Assembly: GCA_964445985.1 (NCBI GenBank)
Contig: CAYUMU010000023.1
Span: 1-64,000, forward strand
DNA: 64,000 nt
DNA from: CAYUMU01 sp964445985
GTDB taxonomy: Bacteria; Planctomycetota; Planctomycetia; Pirellulales; S012-138
Direction: 5' to 3'
Positions 1 to 9,100 of the stretch are shown piece by piece (position 1 is the stretch's first letter; each line of letters starts with the position of its first letter). The position numbers and the translations under genes were made by a program. The notes beneath the pieces are model-generated. The model was not told the DNA's origin, did no database searches, and saw only the letters and a program-made list of their open reading frames with translations.

Positions 1-120
1 TTTTACACCTTCAACGAAAAAGCCGACGCCGGCTATGCTTGGTTAAGGCCTAGCCAGGCACGATGCGACAGGCGGTTCTGGCGTTTGCGTCCGGTAGGAC
101 AGCGAGGGGCGACACTCTTC
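1..120. other. Window edge, no assignable gene
   Basis: Short edge segment before the end of the prepilin peptidase gene. Two plus-strand frames stay open from base 1 for a short way, stopping near 46 and 141. Neither can be assigned to a protein, so this may be the tail of a gene lying mostly outside the window or plain spacer. Confidence 0.3.
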
Positions 121-1500
121 CTACTCTCGAGCCCGGAATAATCGTTTGACGAGCTGCAACAACACCAGCAGCACAATCAACATGGGTGCGCAAATGCCAA
201 GGACGATGGGCACCAGCCAACCTTGTTCGAACAGGTGCTCGCCCCACTCCCACAGCGCGGCCCAAAATACGACCACGCTGGCGGCCCCGGCGCAGAGGAA
301 TGGCCCATAGGGAATGGCCACCTGCCGATGCCGGCGAAACAGCAATTGGGCGATGCCTGGCGCCAAGCCGAAGAACGGACCAATAAAGAAGACCATGAGG
401 GATGGTTGCCAGCCGAGGAACGCGCCGATCATGCCCATCAGGGTGACGTCGCCAAACCCCATGGCTTCGCGTCGCAGAATCAAGGCCCCGGCAATGCGGA
501 TGGTCCAAATGGTGACCAGACCGGCGGCCAGCCCCAGCAGAGAGCTTAAGAGCGTCGTCCAGCGGTCGGGGCCGCCGCTCATCCATAAGAAGGCAATCGC
601 TGCCGAGCCGGCCATGCCCAGCAACAGTAGCCACCGCGTGGCAGTGGCATGGATCAGCCTTCGCCAGAACAGCGTCCAGGCAATGCCCAAGCCCCGCCGC
701 CCTCGCCAAACTCGCGGCAGCAACGCGAATATCCACAGCCAGTAACAACCCAAGGCCAGCCCCAACCCCCGCATTTGCCCCGCTTCCAATTCGGCGGGAA
801 ACGGGTTCGGCGAAGCGATCTGCAAAGTGCTTGCTTCCACCGGCGCCAAAGTGATGCAGGGTAGCAAAGAATAAGGCCAGCAGGCCAAGACGAGCGCCAG
901 CAGGGTGCCCGGCACGGTGATCGTATCGGGGATGAACCACTCATCCAGGTCGATCAGCGTGGCCGCAAGCATCAGCACCAACAGCAACACGTGGCCCAGG
1001 TATTGAAAATGAATCACGCTCACATCAATCTGCGCCGGGGTGATGGCCATTCCCAAAAAGGGAACCAGGGACAATTGCTCCACTTCCCACCAATACAGCC
1101 AGGCGATGGAAAAGCCAGCAAACAATTCCACCAGCAACGGCCGAATCCAAAAGCCCGTGCCGCGGAGCGGCACTTCGCGCCGCAGCCGCATCCAGCCCAA
1201 GATCGGAATGCGATCGGCGGCCGAGCGGGGCGCGGGACCGGCGACTTTGGACTTGCCCTTCTTGCGCTGTTTGCCTGTTGCCAGTGGAGCGGGTGCGTTT
1301 CTGTCGGGCTGGGGCGTTCTTCCGAACCAGCGGAGCAGGGCGTCCCAAACGCCGTTCCAAGGGCTGATCCGAGGAAACTGATACCGCATGCGGTCGACGG
1401 CCAGATTCACCGCTGCCCCCAGGCCGGCGCCGATCAGAAACAACAGCAATAGCTTCAGAACCAGGGGCAGGGCGAGTAATGCGTTCAAGCTGGCTCCCAA
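121..1500 (-). CDS. Prepilin peptidase, A24 aspartyl protease family
   Basis: Predicted polytopic membrane protease that cleaves the leader of type IV pilin-like or pseudopilin preproteins at the cytoplasmic face. Both catalytic Asp motifs are visible: LIDLDEWFIPD (Asp about 184) and the GFGD signature (Asp about 351). The region around residues 96-126 matches the loop that in classical PilD-type enzymes carries paired CxxC zinc cysteines, but no cysteine is present. A basic linker (about 60-92) and a long middle segment make it longer (459 aa) than typical enzymes (about 250-290). The start is TTG at 1500 and is uncertain, since no clear Shine-Dalgarno precedes it. It lies 45 nt downstream of aroK on the same strand, so co-transcription is likely. 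No pilin genes are adjacent. Confidence 0.88.
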   Translation of the reverse strand: MGASLNALLALPLVLKLLLLFLIGAGLGAAVNLAVDRMRYQFPRISPWNGVWDALLRWFGRTPQPDRNAPAPLATGKQRKKGKSKVAGPAPRSAADRIPILGWMRLRREVPLRGTGFWIRPLLVELFAGFSIAWLYWWEVEQLSLVPFLGMAITPAQIDVSVIHFQYLGHVLLLVLMLAATLIDLDEWFIPDTITVPGTLLALVLACWPYSLLPCITLAPVEASTLQIASPNPFPAELEAGQMRGLGLALGCYWLWIFALLPRVWRGRRGLGIAWTLFWRRLIHATATRWLLLLGMAGSAAIAFLWMSGGPDRWTTLLSSLLGLAAGLVTIWTIRIAGALILRREAMGFGDVTLMGMIGAFLGWQPSLMVFFIGPFFGLAPGIAQLLFRRHRQVAIPYGPFLCAGAASVVVFWAALWEWGEHLFEQGWLVPIVLGICAPMLIVLLVLLQLVKRLFRARE

Positions 1501-1545
1501 AAGTCAAAAAACTGAAGCGTAGCGTCGGGCAAATGACGCCAGAAC

Positions 1546-2064
1546 TTATGCCAGGTGCAAACCATCCACGATTGCCTCCACCACTTCTTCCGGCGTGCGA
1601 TCGCAGGTATCGACCATCAGGGTGGCGCATTGCTGGTACAACGGAAGTCGCGTCGCCAGTAGTTGTTCCACTTCGGCCAGGCCGCCGCGCGCCGTGAGGT
1701 TCGGGCGACGTTCGTTGGTGGCGGCATCGGCTTGGATCCGCTGCCAAAGCACGTTGGCCGGGGCTTGCAGCCAGAGCACGGCGGATAAACCTGCCAACAA
1801 CTCACGGTTGCGGGCCTTCAGCACAATGCCTCCGCCGGTGGCAAGCACATACGACTGTTGGGCAGCAAACCGTTCCAGCGTTTGGGTTTCTCGTTCGCGA
1901 AACGCCGTTTCGCCCTCGGTGGCAAAAATCTGGGCGATGGTCTGGCCCGCCTCGCGTTCCAGTTCCACGTCGAGATCGACCCAATTCCACCCCAAGCGCG
2001 CCGCCAGCTTCGCCGCAATGGTCGTCTTGCCGGTACCACGATAACCAATCAGGGCCAGATTCAC
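1546..2064 (-). CDS. aroK: Shikimate kinase
   Basis: Cytoplasmic kinase converting shikimate plus ATP to shikimate 3-phosphate in the chorismate pathway. It has the usual family length (172 aa). The P-loop GYRGTGKTT lies at residues 7-15, followed by the VDLDxE strand, the FRERE shikimate-binding region, the ATGGG loop and the RPNL lid arginine. The start is GTG at 2064. It is the first gene of a short minus-strand unit with the prepilin peptidase. No other aromatic biosynthesis gene is nearby, which is common for aroK. Confidence 0.95.
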   Translation of the reverse strand: MNLALIGYRGTGKTTIAAKLAARLGWNWVDLDVELEREAGQTIAQIFATEGETAFRERETQTLERFAAQQSYVLATGGGIVLKARNRELLAGLSAVLWLQAPANVLWQRIQADAATNERRPNLTARGGLAEVEQLLATRLPLYQQCATLMVDTCDRTPEEVVEAIVDGLHLA

Positions 2065-2331
2065 TTGAACTGCCGCTTGTGCGGGAGAAAGGGTGTAAAG
2101 ACAACGGCTGCGAAGCGTGGCGTTTCCGCGGCGGCCATTCTAATGCGCCACCGCCACTGGGTTTACCCCCTGTGCCGCACGGCGCGCTTCTTTTCTGGGA
2201 ACTTTCTCCCCGCTGCCGCCGTCCAAGCCGAGTGAGCCAGCAATTGCCGGGCAATTCTGGCGCTGCCAACAACCGCCACGAACACTTCCGTTTCGACGTT
2301 TCTCTACGACTTTTCAGGAAGGCCACGACCC

Positions 2332-3573
2332 ATGATTCGATCTTGCATCGCCACAACGGCAGGCACGTTCGCACTTTGCGTACTTCCAACCCTGGTCGCG
2401 GCAGAGCCTTCGGCCAAGGCCGACCCCGCGGGCAAGACTTCCCCGGCCGCGGTCAAAGCCTCGGCAGAAAAGCCCGCCGCCGCCGAATCCAAGCCGGCGA
2501 GCCCCCAACCCGAGGTCGCCAACCGTCCCAAAATTCAACTGGCCATTCTGATCGATACGTCCAACAGCATGGACGGCCTGATCAATCAGGCCCGCACGCA
2601 ACTTTGGAAGATTGTGAACGAGTTCGCCAAGGCCAGCCGCGATGGGCAACAGCCCCAGTTGGAAGTGGCTCTCTTTGAATATGGCAAGAGCAGCATTTCG
2701 GGCGAACAGGGGCATTTGCGCAAAATCGTGGATCTTACCGACAACCTCGACAAGATTTCCGAGGAGCTATTTGCTCTTTCGACCAACGGGGGCCAGGAAT
2801 ACTGCGGATGGGTTATTTCCGAGGCAGCCAAGCAACTGGCCTGGAGCAAGTCCGACGAAGACTTCAAGTGCATCTACATCGCCGGCAACGAGCCCTTCAC
2901 GCAAGGCAAAGTCAACTCCGAAACAGCCTGCCAGGAAGCCATCAAACGCGGCATCCTCGTCAACACCATTCATTGTGGGCCGTACGACGTGGGTGTGAAC
3001 ACCGGTTGGAAGCGGGGCGCCGACCTGGCCGACGGCGCCTATGTGTGCATCGATCAAGACAAGACCGTGGCCGCCATCCATACCCCGCAAGACAAAGAAT
3101 TGGCCGAACTAAGCACCAAGCTCAACCAGACCTTTGTGTATTACGGCGGCGAAAAGAAGCAAGCGGCCCAGCGCGAGCTGCAAAACCGCCAGGACGGATT
3201 GGCTGCCGCCGCCGCGCCTGCCGCCGCCGCTGACCGCGCCCAGTTCAAAGCCTCGGGGTTATATCGGGCCGATAACGACCTGGTCGAAGCCCTGGAGAAA
3301 AACGCCGGCAAGCTCAAGGAACTCAAGGCCGAAGAACTGCCGGCGGAGCTCAAAGGCAAGACCGAAACCGAGCAGCATGCCTACCTGGCCGAAAAGGCCA
3401 AACAGCGGAGCGAGTTGCAAGAGCAAATCAAGACGCTCAGCGCGGCGCGCGATCAATACATTGCCGCCCAGCGCGCCAAGCAGGCGGAAGCCGCCGGTGA
3501 AGAAACGCTCGATACCGCGGTGATTCGCACTTTGCGAACCCAGGTTCAACAGAAAAAATTCGAGATCAAATAA
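2332..3573 (+). CDS. Secreted VWA domain protein
   Basis: Exported protein of 413 aa. A signal peptide (about residues 1-24) is followed by an Ala/Pro/Lys-rich linker (25-65) and a von Willebrand factor A domain whose metal-binding MIDAS motif DTSNS is at 75-79. The domain keeps the expected later features (strand plus STNGG and GNEPF segments). The last ~100 residues are charged, Ala/Lys/Glu-rich and probably coiled coil. VWA domains mediate metal-dependent protein binding, but the partner here is unknown. It stands 150 nt before the VIT-VWA gene on the same strand, and the gap holds a palindromic repeat. It is probably periplasmic or surface located. Confidence 0.85.
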   Translation: MIRSCIATTAGTFALCVLPTLVAAEPSAKADPAGKTSPAAVKASAEKPAAAESKPASPQPEVANRPKIQLAILIDTSNSMDGLINQARTQLWKIVNEFAKASRDGQQPQLEVALFEYGKSSISGEQGHLRKIVDLTDNLDKISEELFALSTNGGQEYCGWVISEAAKQLAWSKSDEDFKCIYIAGNEPFTQGKVNSETACQEAIKRGILVNTIHCGPYDVGVNTGWKRGADLADGAYVCIDQDKTVAAIHTPQDKELAELSTKLNQTFVYYGGEKKQAAQRELQNRQDGLAAAAAPAAAADRAQFKASGLYRADNDLVEALEKNAGKLKELKAEELPAELKGKTETEQHAYLAEKAKQRSELQEQIKTLSAARDQYIAAQRAKQAEAAGEETLDTAVIRTLRTQVQQKKFEIK

Positions 3574-3575
3574 CC

Positions 3576-3622
3576 AAAGTCGTCTTTCGCTCCGCGAAAG
3601 AACATGCGTTCGCGGAGCGTAT
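3576..3622. repeat. REP-like palindrome, family A copy 1
   Basis: Imperfect palindrome just after the VWA stop codon. It is built on CTTTCGCTCCGCGAAAG followed by a near-inverted copy ending in TTCGCGGAGCG. It matches two copies inside the glycosyltransferase gene at 16851 and 18020. It could also serve as a transcript-end hairpin. Confidence 0.75.
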
Positions 3623-3723
3623 GGCCGCCAGTATTTCTCCTGCGATCCTGAGCGCGGGCAAGGCGGTTCCCGCAACGCGGCCGAGCGTCAGAAATCCACA
3701 TCCCGCATTTCGGAGTTGTTGTC

Positions 3724-5940
3724 ATGAATAAGCGCCGCCTGCTCTCGGCTTTGGCCGTGGTGTTGGCCATCTCCAGCGGAACGGCCGCGGTGAAGGCTTG
3801 CTTCATACGGTCATTGCAACCGGTTCATGTGTGGCTCGATCACATCGAAGTCACCATTAAAGATCGGGTTGCCGTCAAGACCTACAATTGCACGTTCCGT
3901 AACCCCAACCCCGAGGTGGTGACCGGCGCCACCTGCTTTATGGAGCTGGAGCCCGGCGCGCAAGTGGACGATATGAGCGTGCTGGTCGACGGCAAGGAAA
4001 TGAAAGCCGAGATTCTCGATGTCGAGAAAGCCAAAGAGGTGTTCAACGACATGGTCAAGCGAGGCGGCTCGCCGGCGCTGTTGGAATACTACGGCAACCA
4101 ACTCATTCAAACGCAGGTTCCCAAGATCGCCGCCAACGGCACGGTTACCGTCAAGCTCACTTACACCACCGTGCTCGATAAACGCGGCGGCATGGTGCGG
4201 CTGCAAATGCTCAACACCAACCCCAAGGCCTCCATGCAGCCGCTCAAGAGCGCCGGCGTGAATGTCAAAATTAGCTCGCAAGAGCCCATTAAGAACGTCT
4301 ATTCGCCCACGCACAACGTCAAGATCGAAGAGGCCGAGGATTGCGACGTGATGATCACCTGGAGCCAGGAAGACTACCTGCCCAAGCACCCGTTCGTGCT
4401 CTATTACCAGGTTGCCGATGAAGAGGTCAGCGCCAGCGTGTTGGCCCATCGCGAGCTGGGCGAAGACGGCCATTTCATGGTCATGCTCTCTCCCACCATT
4501 GGCAGCGGCGCCGGCCAGGTTACCGAAGATCAAATCCTGCCCAAAGACGTGGTGTTCTGCGTCGATTCTTCCGGCTCCATGCTCGAAGGCAACAAAATGG
4601 AGCAAGCCAGGGCCGCCCTGAAATACTGCGTGGAGTCGCTCCGGCCCGACGATCGCTTTAATATCGTCGATTTCAGCACCGGCGTGCGGGTGTTCAAAAA
4701 AGACGAGCTCATGCCGGTGAACAACGAAACGCGGGCCGCGGCTCTGCAATATGTTGAAAAGCTGGCCGCCCGCGGCGGCACCGCCATCGCCGACGCCCTC
4801 GAAACCTCGCTCTCGCTGCTCAAAGACCAAGGCCGGCTGAAAATGGTGCTGTTCGCCACCGATGGGCTGCCCACCATTGGCGAACGCGAGCCCGATGGCA
4901 TTCTCACCGGCGTGGCCAGGCACAACAAAGATGACGTGCGCATCTTCGTGTTCGGCGAAGGCTTCAATGTGAACACCAAGCTGCTTGATCTGTTGGCCCT
5001 CAATCATCGCGGCGAGGCCGACTACATTCTGCCCGAGGAAGACATTGCCCAAAAGATCAGCCGGTTTTACGACCGCGTGGGCTCGCCGATCATGACCGAT
5101 CTCAAACTCGACTTCGGCGACCTGGAAGTTGCCGACGTCTTTCCGCAAAAAATCGCCGACATTTTCCGCGGCGAGCAGGTCATGGTGTACGGTCGCTACC
5201 GAGGGCATGGCGACCATAAACTCAAGCTCACCGGCATGGTCGCCGGGCAAACCAAGACCATCGAGTTCGATCTCAAGCTGCCGGAATATTCGGAGAACGA
5301 CCAGCACGCGTTCGTCCCCCGGCTTTGGGCCGGCAAGAAGGTCGACTTCCTGCTGAATGAAATCCGCCGCGGCGGCATGGAAAACGATGAGCTGGTCAAA
5401 GAAGTAACCTACCTGGCCAAGCTGCATGGCATCATCACGCCCTACACCAGCTACCTGATGGCCGAAGATATCGTCACTGGCGACGGCTCGGTGCCCGGTG
5501 GACCGGTGGCCAACGCCAAGGAGCAGCTCTTGGGTCGCTTGAAAGCGGCTCAGGCCCCGGCCGCCAGCGAAGCCGGCCGCGCCGACCAGGTTCGCGACGC
5601 CAAGTTCGCCGCCGAATCCCGGCGCGAGAACGATCGTGGCTCTGCCGGCGCCATGTACAACCAGGCGGAGAAAGCCCTCAATGCCTCGGGCAAAGACGGC
5701 TCGGCCCTGGGCGCCATTCGTTACATCGGAGCCCGCACGTTCTACAAGGCGGGCGACGATTGGTACGACAGCCGTTACGACGGCGATCAGGTGGCGAAAG
5801 ATAAGATCCACCACGTGAAAGTTCGGTCAGACGAATACTTTAGCCTGCTGGCCCAAGACGCCCGCCTGGCCCAATACCTGGCCTTGGGCAACGTGGTGGT
5901 GCAAGTGGGCCGCGATTGGTATCGGTTCGAATCGGAGTAA
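3724..5940 (+). CDS. VIT and VWA domain protein
   Basis: Protein of 738 aa with an N-terminal hydrophobic segment (residues 1-25, likely signal peptide). It continues with a VIT domain (about 30-165) carrying the EKAKEVF and LEYYGNQL segments typical of inter-alpha-trypsin-inhibitor-like proteins. A VWA domain follows, with MIDAS motif DSSGS at 281-285 and the ATDGLPT segment. The C-terminal ~200 residues contain an Ala/Arg-rich linker and a small globular end. By family it is an exported or surface-associated binding protein with no known enzymatic role. Its position next to a second VWA protein suggests the two act together. The ATG at 3724 was chosen because it directly precedes the signal sequence. 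Confidence 0.88.
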   Translation: MNKRRLLSALAVVLAISSGTAAVKACFIRSLQPVHVWLDHIEVTIKDRVAVKTYNCTFRNPNPEVVTGATCFMELEPGAQVDDMSVLVDGKEMKAEILDVEKAKEVFNDMVKRGGSPALLEYYGNQLIQTQVPKIAANGTVTVKLTYTTVLDKRGGMVRLQMLNTNPKASMQPLKSAGVNVKISSQEPIKNVYSPTHNVKIEEAEDCDVMITWSQEDYLPKHPFVLYYQVADEEVSASVLAHRELGEDGHFMVMLSPTIGSGAGQVTEDQILPKDVVFCVDSSGSMLEGNKMEQARAALKYCVESLRPDDRFNIVDFSTGVRVFKKDELMPVNNETRAAALQYVEKLAARGGTAIADALETSLSLLKDQGRLKMVLFATDGLPTIGEREPDGILTGVARHNKDDVRIFVFGEGFNVNTKLLDLLALNHRGEADYILPEEDIAQKISRFYDRVGSPIMTDLKLDFGDLEVADVFPQKIADIFRGEQVMVYGRYRGHGDHKLKLTGMVAGQTKTIEFDLKLPEYSENDQHAFVPRLWAGKKVDFLLNEIRRGGMENDELVKEVTYLAKLHGIITPYTSYLMAEDIVTGDGSVPGGPVANAKEQLLGRLKAAQAPAASEAGRADQVRDAKFAAESRRENDRGSAGAMYNQAEKALNASGKDGSALGAIRYIGARTFYKAGDDWYDSRYDGDQVAKDKIHHVKVRSDEYFSLLAQDARLAQYLALGNVVVQVGRDWYRFESE

Positions 5941-5978
5941 CGCTCGCCGCGAACCGTGCAGAATCGTTAAAGTTAAAG

Positions 5979-6020
5979 AACCAGGAGCACGGGAAGTTTT
6001 TGCTTTCCGCGCTCTTGGTT
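5979..6020. terminator. Long imperfect stem-loop after the VIT-VWA gene
   Basis: Two 18-nt arms (AACCAGGAGCACGGGAAG and CTTTCCGCGCTCTTGGTT) pair with three mismatches, each of which can form G-U in RNA, around a T-rich 6-nt loop. It lies 38 nt after the stop codon. No T-run follows on the plus strand, so it is a stem-loop of uncertain function, possibly a terminator or RNA-stability element. Confidence 0.55.
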
Positions 6021-6163
6021 CGCTGGTCGAACAGCATGCGTTGGGCGACCCGATCGATTATAACTGGGTGAATGAAGGATCGATTCCGTCGGCCCGTCGC
6101 GTTCTGCGATGCCGAACACCTCTTATGCCGCGGGTGCAACCCATGCCACGACCCTCCACAGCG

Positions 6164-9100
6164 ATGCCAGACTTCGCCACTCACCGCTCAGGCAGAACTC
6201 GCATTCGCGGTGTGGCGGGACGGCAAAAGTGCGAGGCCGAGCGAACGCCCCGTCAACCGCTACGGTTGGCCGCCGTGGTTGCCACGCTGCTCTCGGGCCT
6301 GCTGGCCAGCGGCGCCACGGCGCAAGTGGTTTTGCGGCAATTTCCTCAAGTTATTCAACGCGGCACGCCCAGCGACGCCACGGTGCTGTTCCGCGAAGAT
6401 CGCAATCTCAATCGGGCCTTGGATCGCGCGCGCGAAGAAATTGCCAATGCGGCCTACGGCGACGCCGTCAAAATCCTGCTCGAAGTGCTGAACGTCAAAG
6501 AAGACTCCTTTTACCGCGGCGAGGGCGAGTCGGCCAACCGTGTGAGCGTCAAGGCCGAAGCACGGCGGTTGCTCGGCACGTTGCCCGCGGAGGGGCGCGA
6601 GCAATTCGAGTTGCTGTGCGGCAGCGACGCCAAACGGTTGCTCTCGCAAGCCATTGCCGAAGGCAACGAAGCGTTGCTCGCCGAAACCGTGGCCCGATAT
6701 TTCCACACCCAGGCCGGTTACCAGGCCATGTGGCTGCTCGCGCAGCACCACCGCGATCAAGGGCAACCGCTAGCCGCCGCGCTCTGTTTGCGGCAACTCT
6801 TAGACGCCCCCCCGGCCGCGTCCCAGCGGTTCCAGCCACAACTCACTTACCTGGCCGCCGCCTGCTGGTATCAGGCCGGGTTCCACAATTTGGCGGTCGC
6901 CGAACTCGAATCGCTGCGGCAGCAACTCGATAGCGGCTTCTTGGAATTGGGAGGCGCGCGGCGAGCTCTGTTTGCCGAACACCAGGATCCGCTGGTTTGG
7001 CTGGCAGGGCAACTCCCGCAGTCAACCGCCCCCCACGCCGACACCAATCAATGGCTGGTGCATCGCGGCGACGCGGCGCGCAACCAGTCGTTGCCGCTGC
7101 AAATCCCCGTGATTTCCACAGCGTGGCGCGCCCCTTTTTACGATGAATTTGTCGATCCTACCGGCGAGTCGGGCGAGAGCCACCTCGAAGCGGGCCTCTC
7201 GGCTGCTTTGGCCGAAGTTCGCCAGCTCTTTACCCAACAGGGCGAACCGCTGCTGCCAGCGGCCCAACCACTGGTAGTCGGCAATACAGCCGTATTCCGC
7301 ACGGCCACGCAGTTGCTTGCCGTCGATCTCACCAGCGGCAAGCGGCAGTGGACCGGCGCTGTCGATCCGGCCCTGCAAAACCTGCTTCGCGGCCTTGTTG
7401 GAACACCTGCCGAAAAACGGCTCGCGCCGCGAAATGCAGCGCCGGCTCCCAACCCCATCGAAGCGCCTGTGCCGGCCACGGCATCGCGGCAGCTTCTCTT
7501 GAACGCCTTGCTGAACCGAGTCGCCAGCGACGCCTGTTACGGGGGCCTCTGCAGCGACGGCAGCCAGGTATTCGTGATCGAAGATATCGGCATCGGGCCA
7601 GCCACCCCTAGCTTTCGCGTCAATAACGGCGTTCGGCAGGCCGTCGGGCAACGCAACGAAAACACGCTCCGGGCCTACGAGGTTCGTTCGGGCAAGTTAA
7701 TCTGGGAGCTGGGAGGCCCCAAGAGCGATGTCGGCCTGGAACTCGCGGGCGCTTGGTTTCTCGGCCCACCCCTTCCTTTAGCGGGCCGTCTCTACGTGTT
7801 GGCCGAAGTCGAGTCCGAAATCCGCCTGCTGGCGATCGACGCCAGCTTGCCCGAGGGTCAAAAACTGCTCTGGTCGCAGTCCCTCTGCCTGGTTGAGCAA
7901 TCTTTTCCAGGCGATGACGTTCGCCGCCGAGCCGGGGTCTCCCCGTCGTTTGCCGATGGCGTGCTGGTTTGCCCCACGGGGGCCGGGGCCGCCGTGGCGG
8001 TCGATCTCAACACGCGTTCGCTTCTCTGGGCGTACACCTACCCCGCCGAGCAGCTTCCCAATGCCCGCCAGCAGTGGATCATTCGCTCCAACGCTCAATT
8101 CCTCGCCACCCCTGGCTGGGCCGATGCCTCGGCCACCGTGGAAGCGGGCCGCGTGCTGCTCACTCCGCCGGGATCCAGCAAGTTGTTTTGCGTGAACCTC
8201 ACCGATGGGGCCGATCTGTGGCCGCCCATCGATCGGGGCGACGGCCTGTATGTGGGCGGCGTGAGCGATGGTCTTGTGGTCGTGGTGGGCGCCGACTCGA
8301 TTCGCGCCCTGCAGTTGGATAACGGCCGCCTGGCTTGGAGCACGCGTCTGCCCCACCAACGGCAGCCAGCCGGTCGAGGCTACCTGGCCGGCAGCAGCTA
8401 CGTCGTTCCGTTGAACGATGGCTCGCTGGCCCAGGTGCAGCTCGACTCGGGCGACCTGGTGGCGCGCACCCTGGGAGACAATTCGCTGGAGCCCAAGTGG
8501 GCCGGAAACCTGGTCGCCGTTGGCAATCGGGTGCTCTCGCTGTCGCTCGAAAGCTGCGACGCCCACCAAATGGTTTCGCCCAGCTCTTTGGAAGCCCGGC
8601 TGGCCGCCAACAATCGCGACGCCGAAGCCTGGATGCTGCGAGGCGATATCGAGCTTCAACAAAACAACCTGGTTCAGGCCGTGAACAGCCTGCGAAACGC
8701 CGTGGCCAGCGGTGGTCAAAACCGCGCGCGGGATCTGCTGGCTCAATGCCTGCTGCGCATGGTTCAGGCCGATTTTTCCCAGCATCGTCCACTTTGCCAA
8801 GAACTGGAAACGCACTTGGTTCGCCCGGCCACGGCCGCGCGCTACTGGCGGATTGTGGCCGAAGGTTTGGCCGCGCAACAGGACTCCGTCGGCGCGCTTC
8901 GGGCCTACCTGCGGCTGGCAGACCAGGCGGCGGACGACGACTTGCTGCAAGATTTGTCGCCTTCACTGCAAGTGCGCCCCAACCGACTGGTGCAGCATCG
9001 CATGGCCGAATTGTGGAATTCGGCCGATCGCGCACAACGGGTGCAAATGGATGAAGTCCTCGGGGAACGGTTGGCGGCGGCTTTGGCATCCGAGGACCCC

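Noticed and set aside
3811..5814. 667-codon minus-strand reading frame
   Set aside because: Antisense shadow of the VIT-VWA gene, created by GC-rich codon use. No domain is visible.
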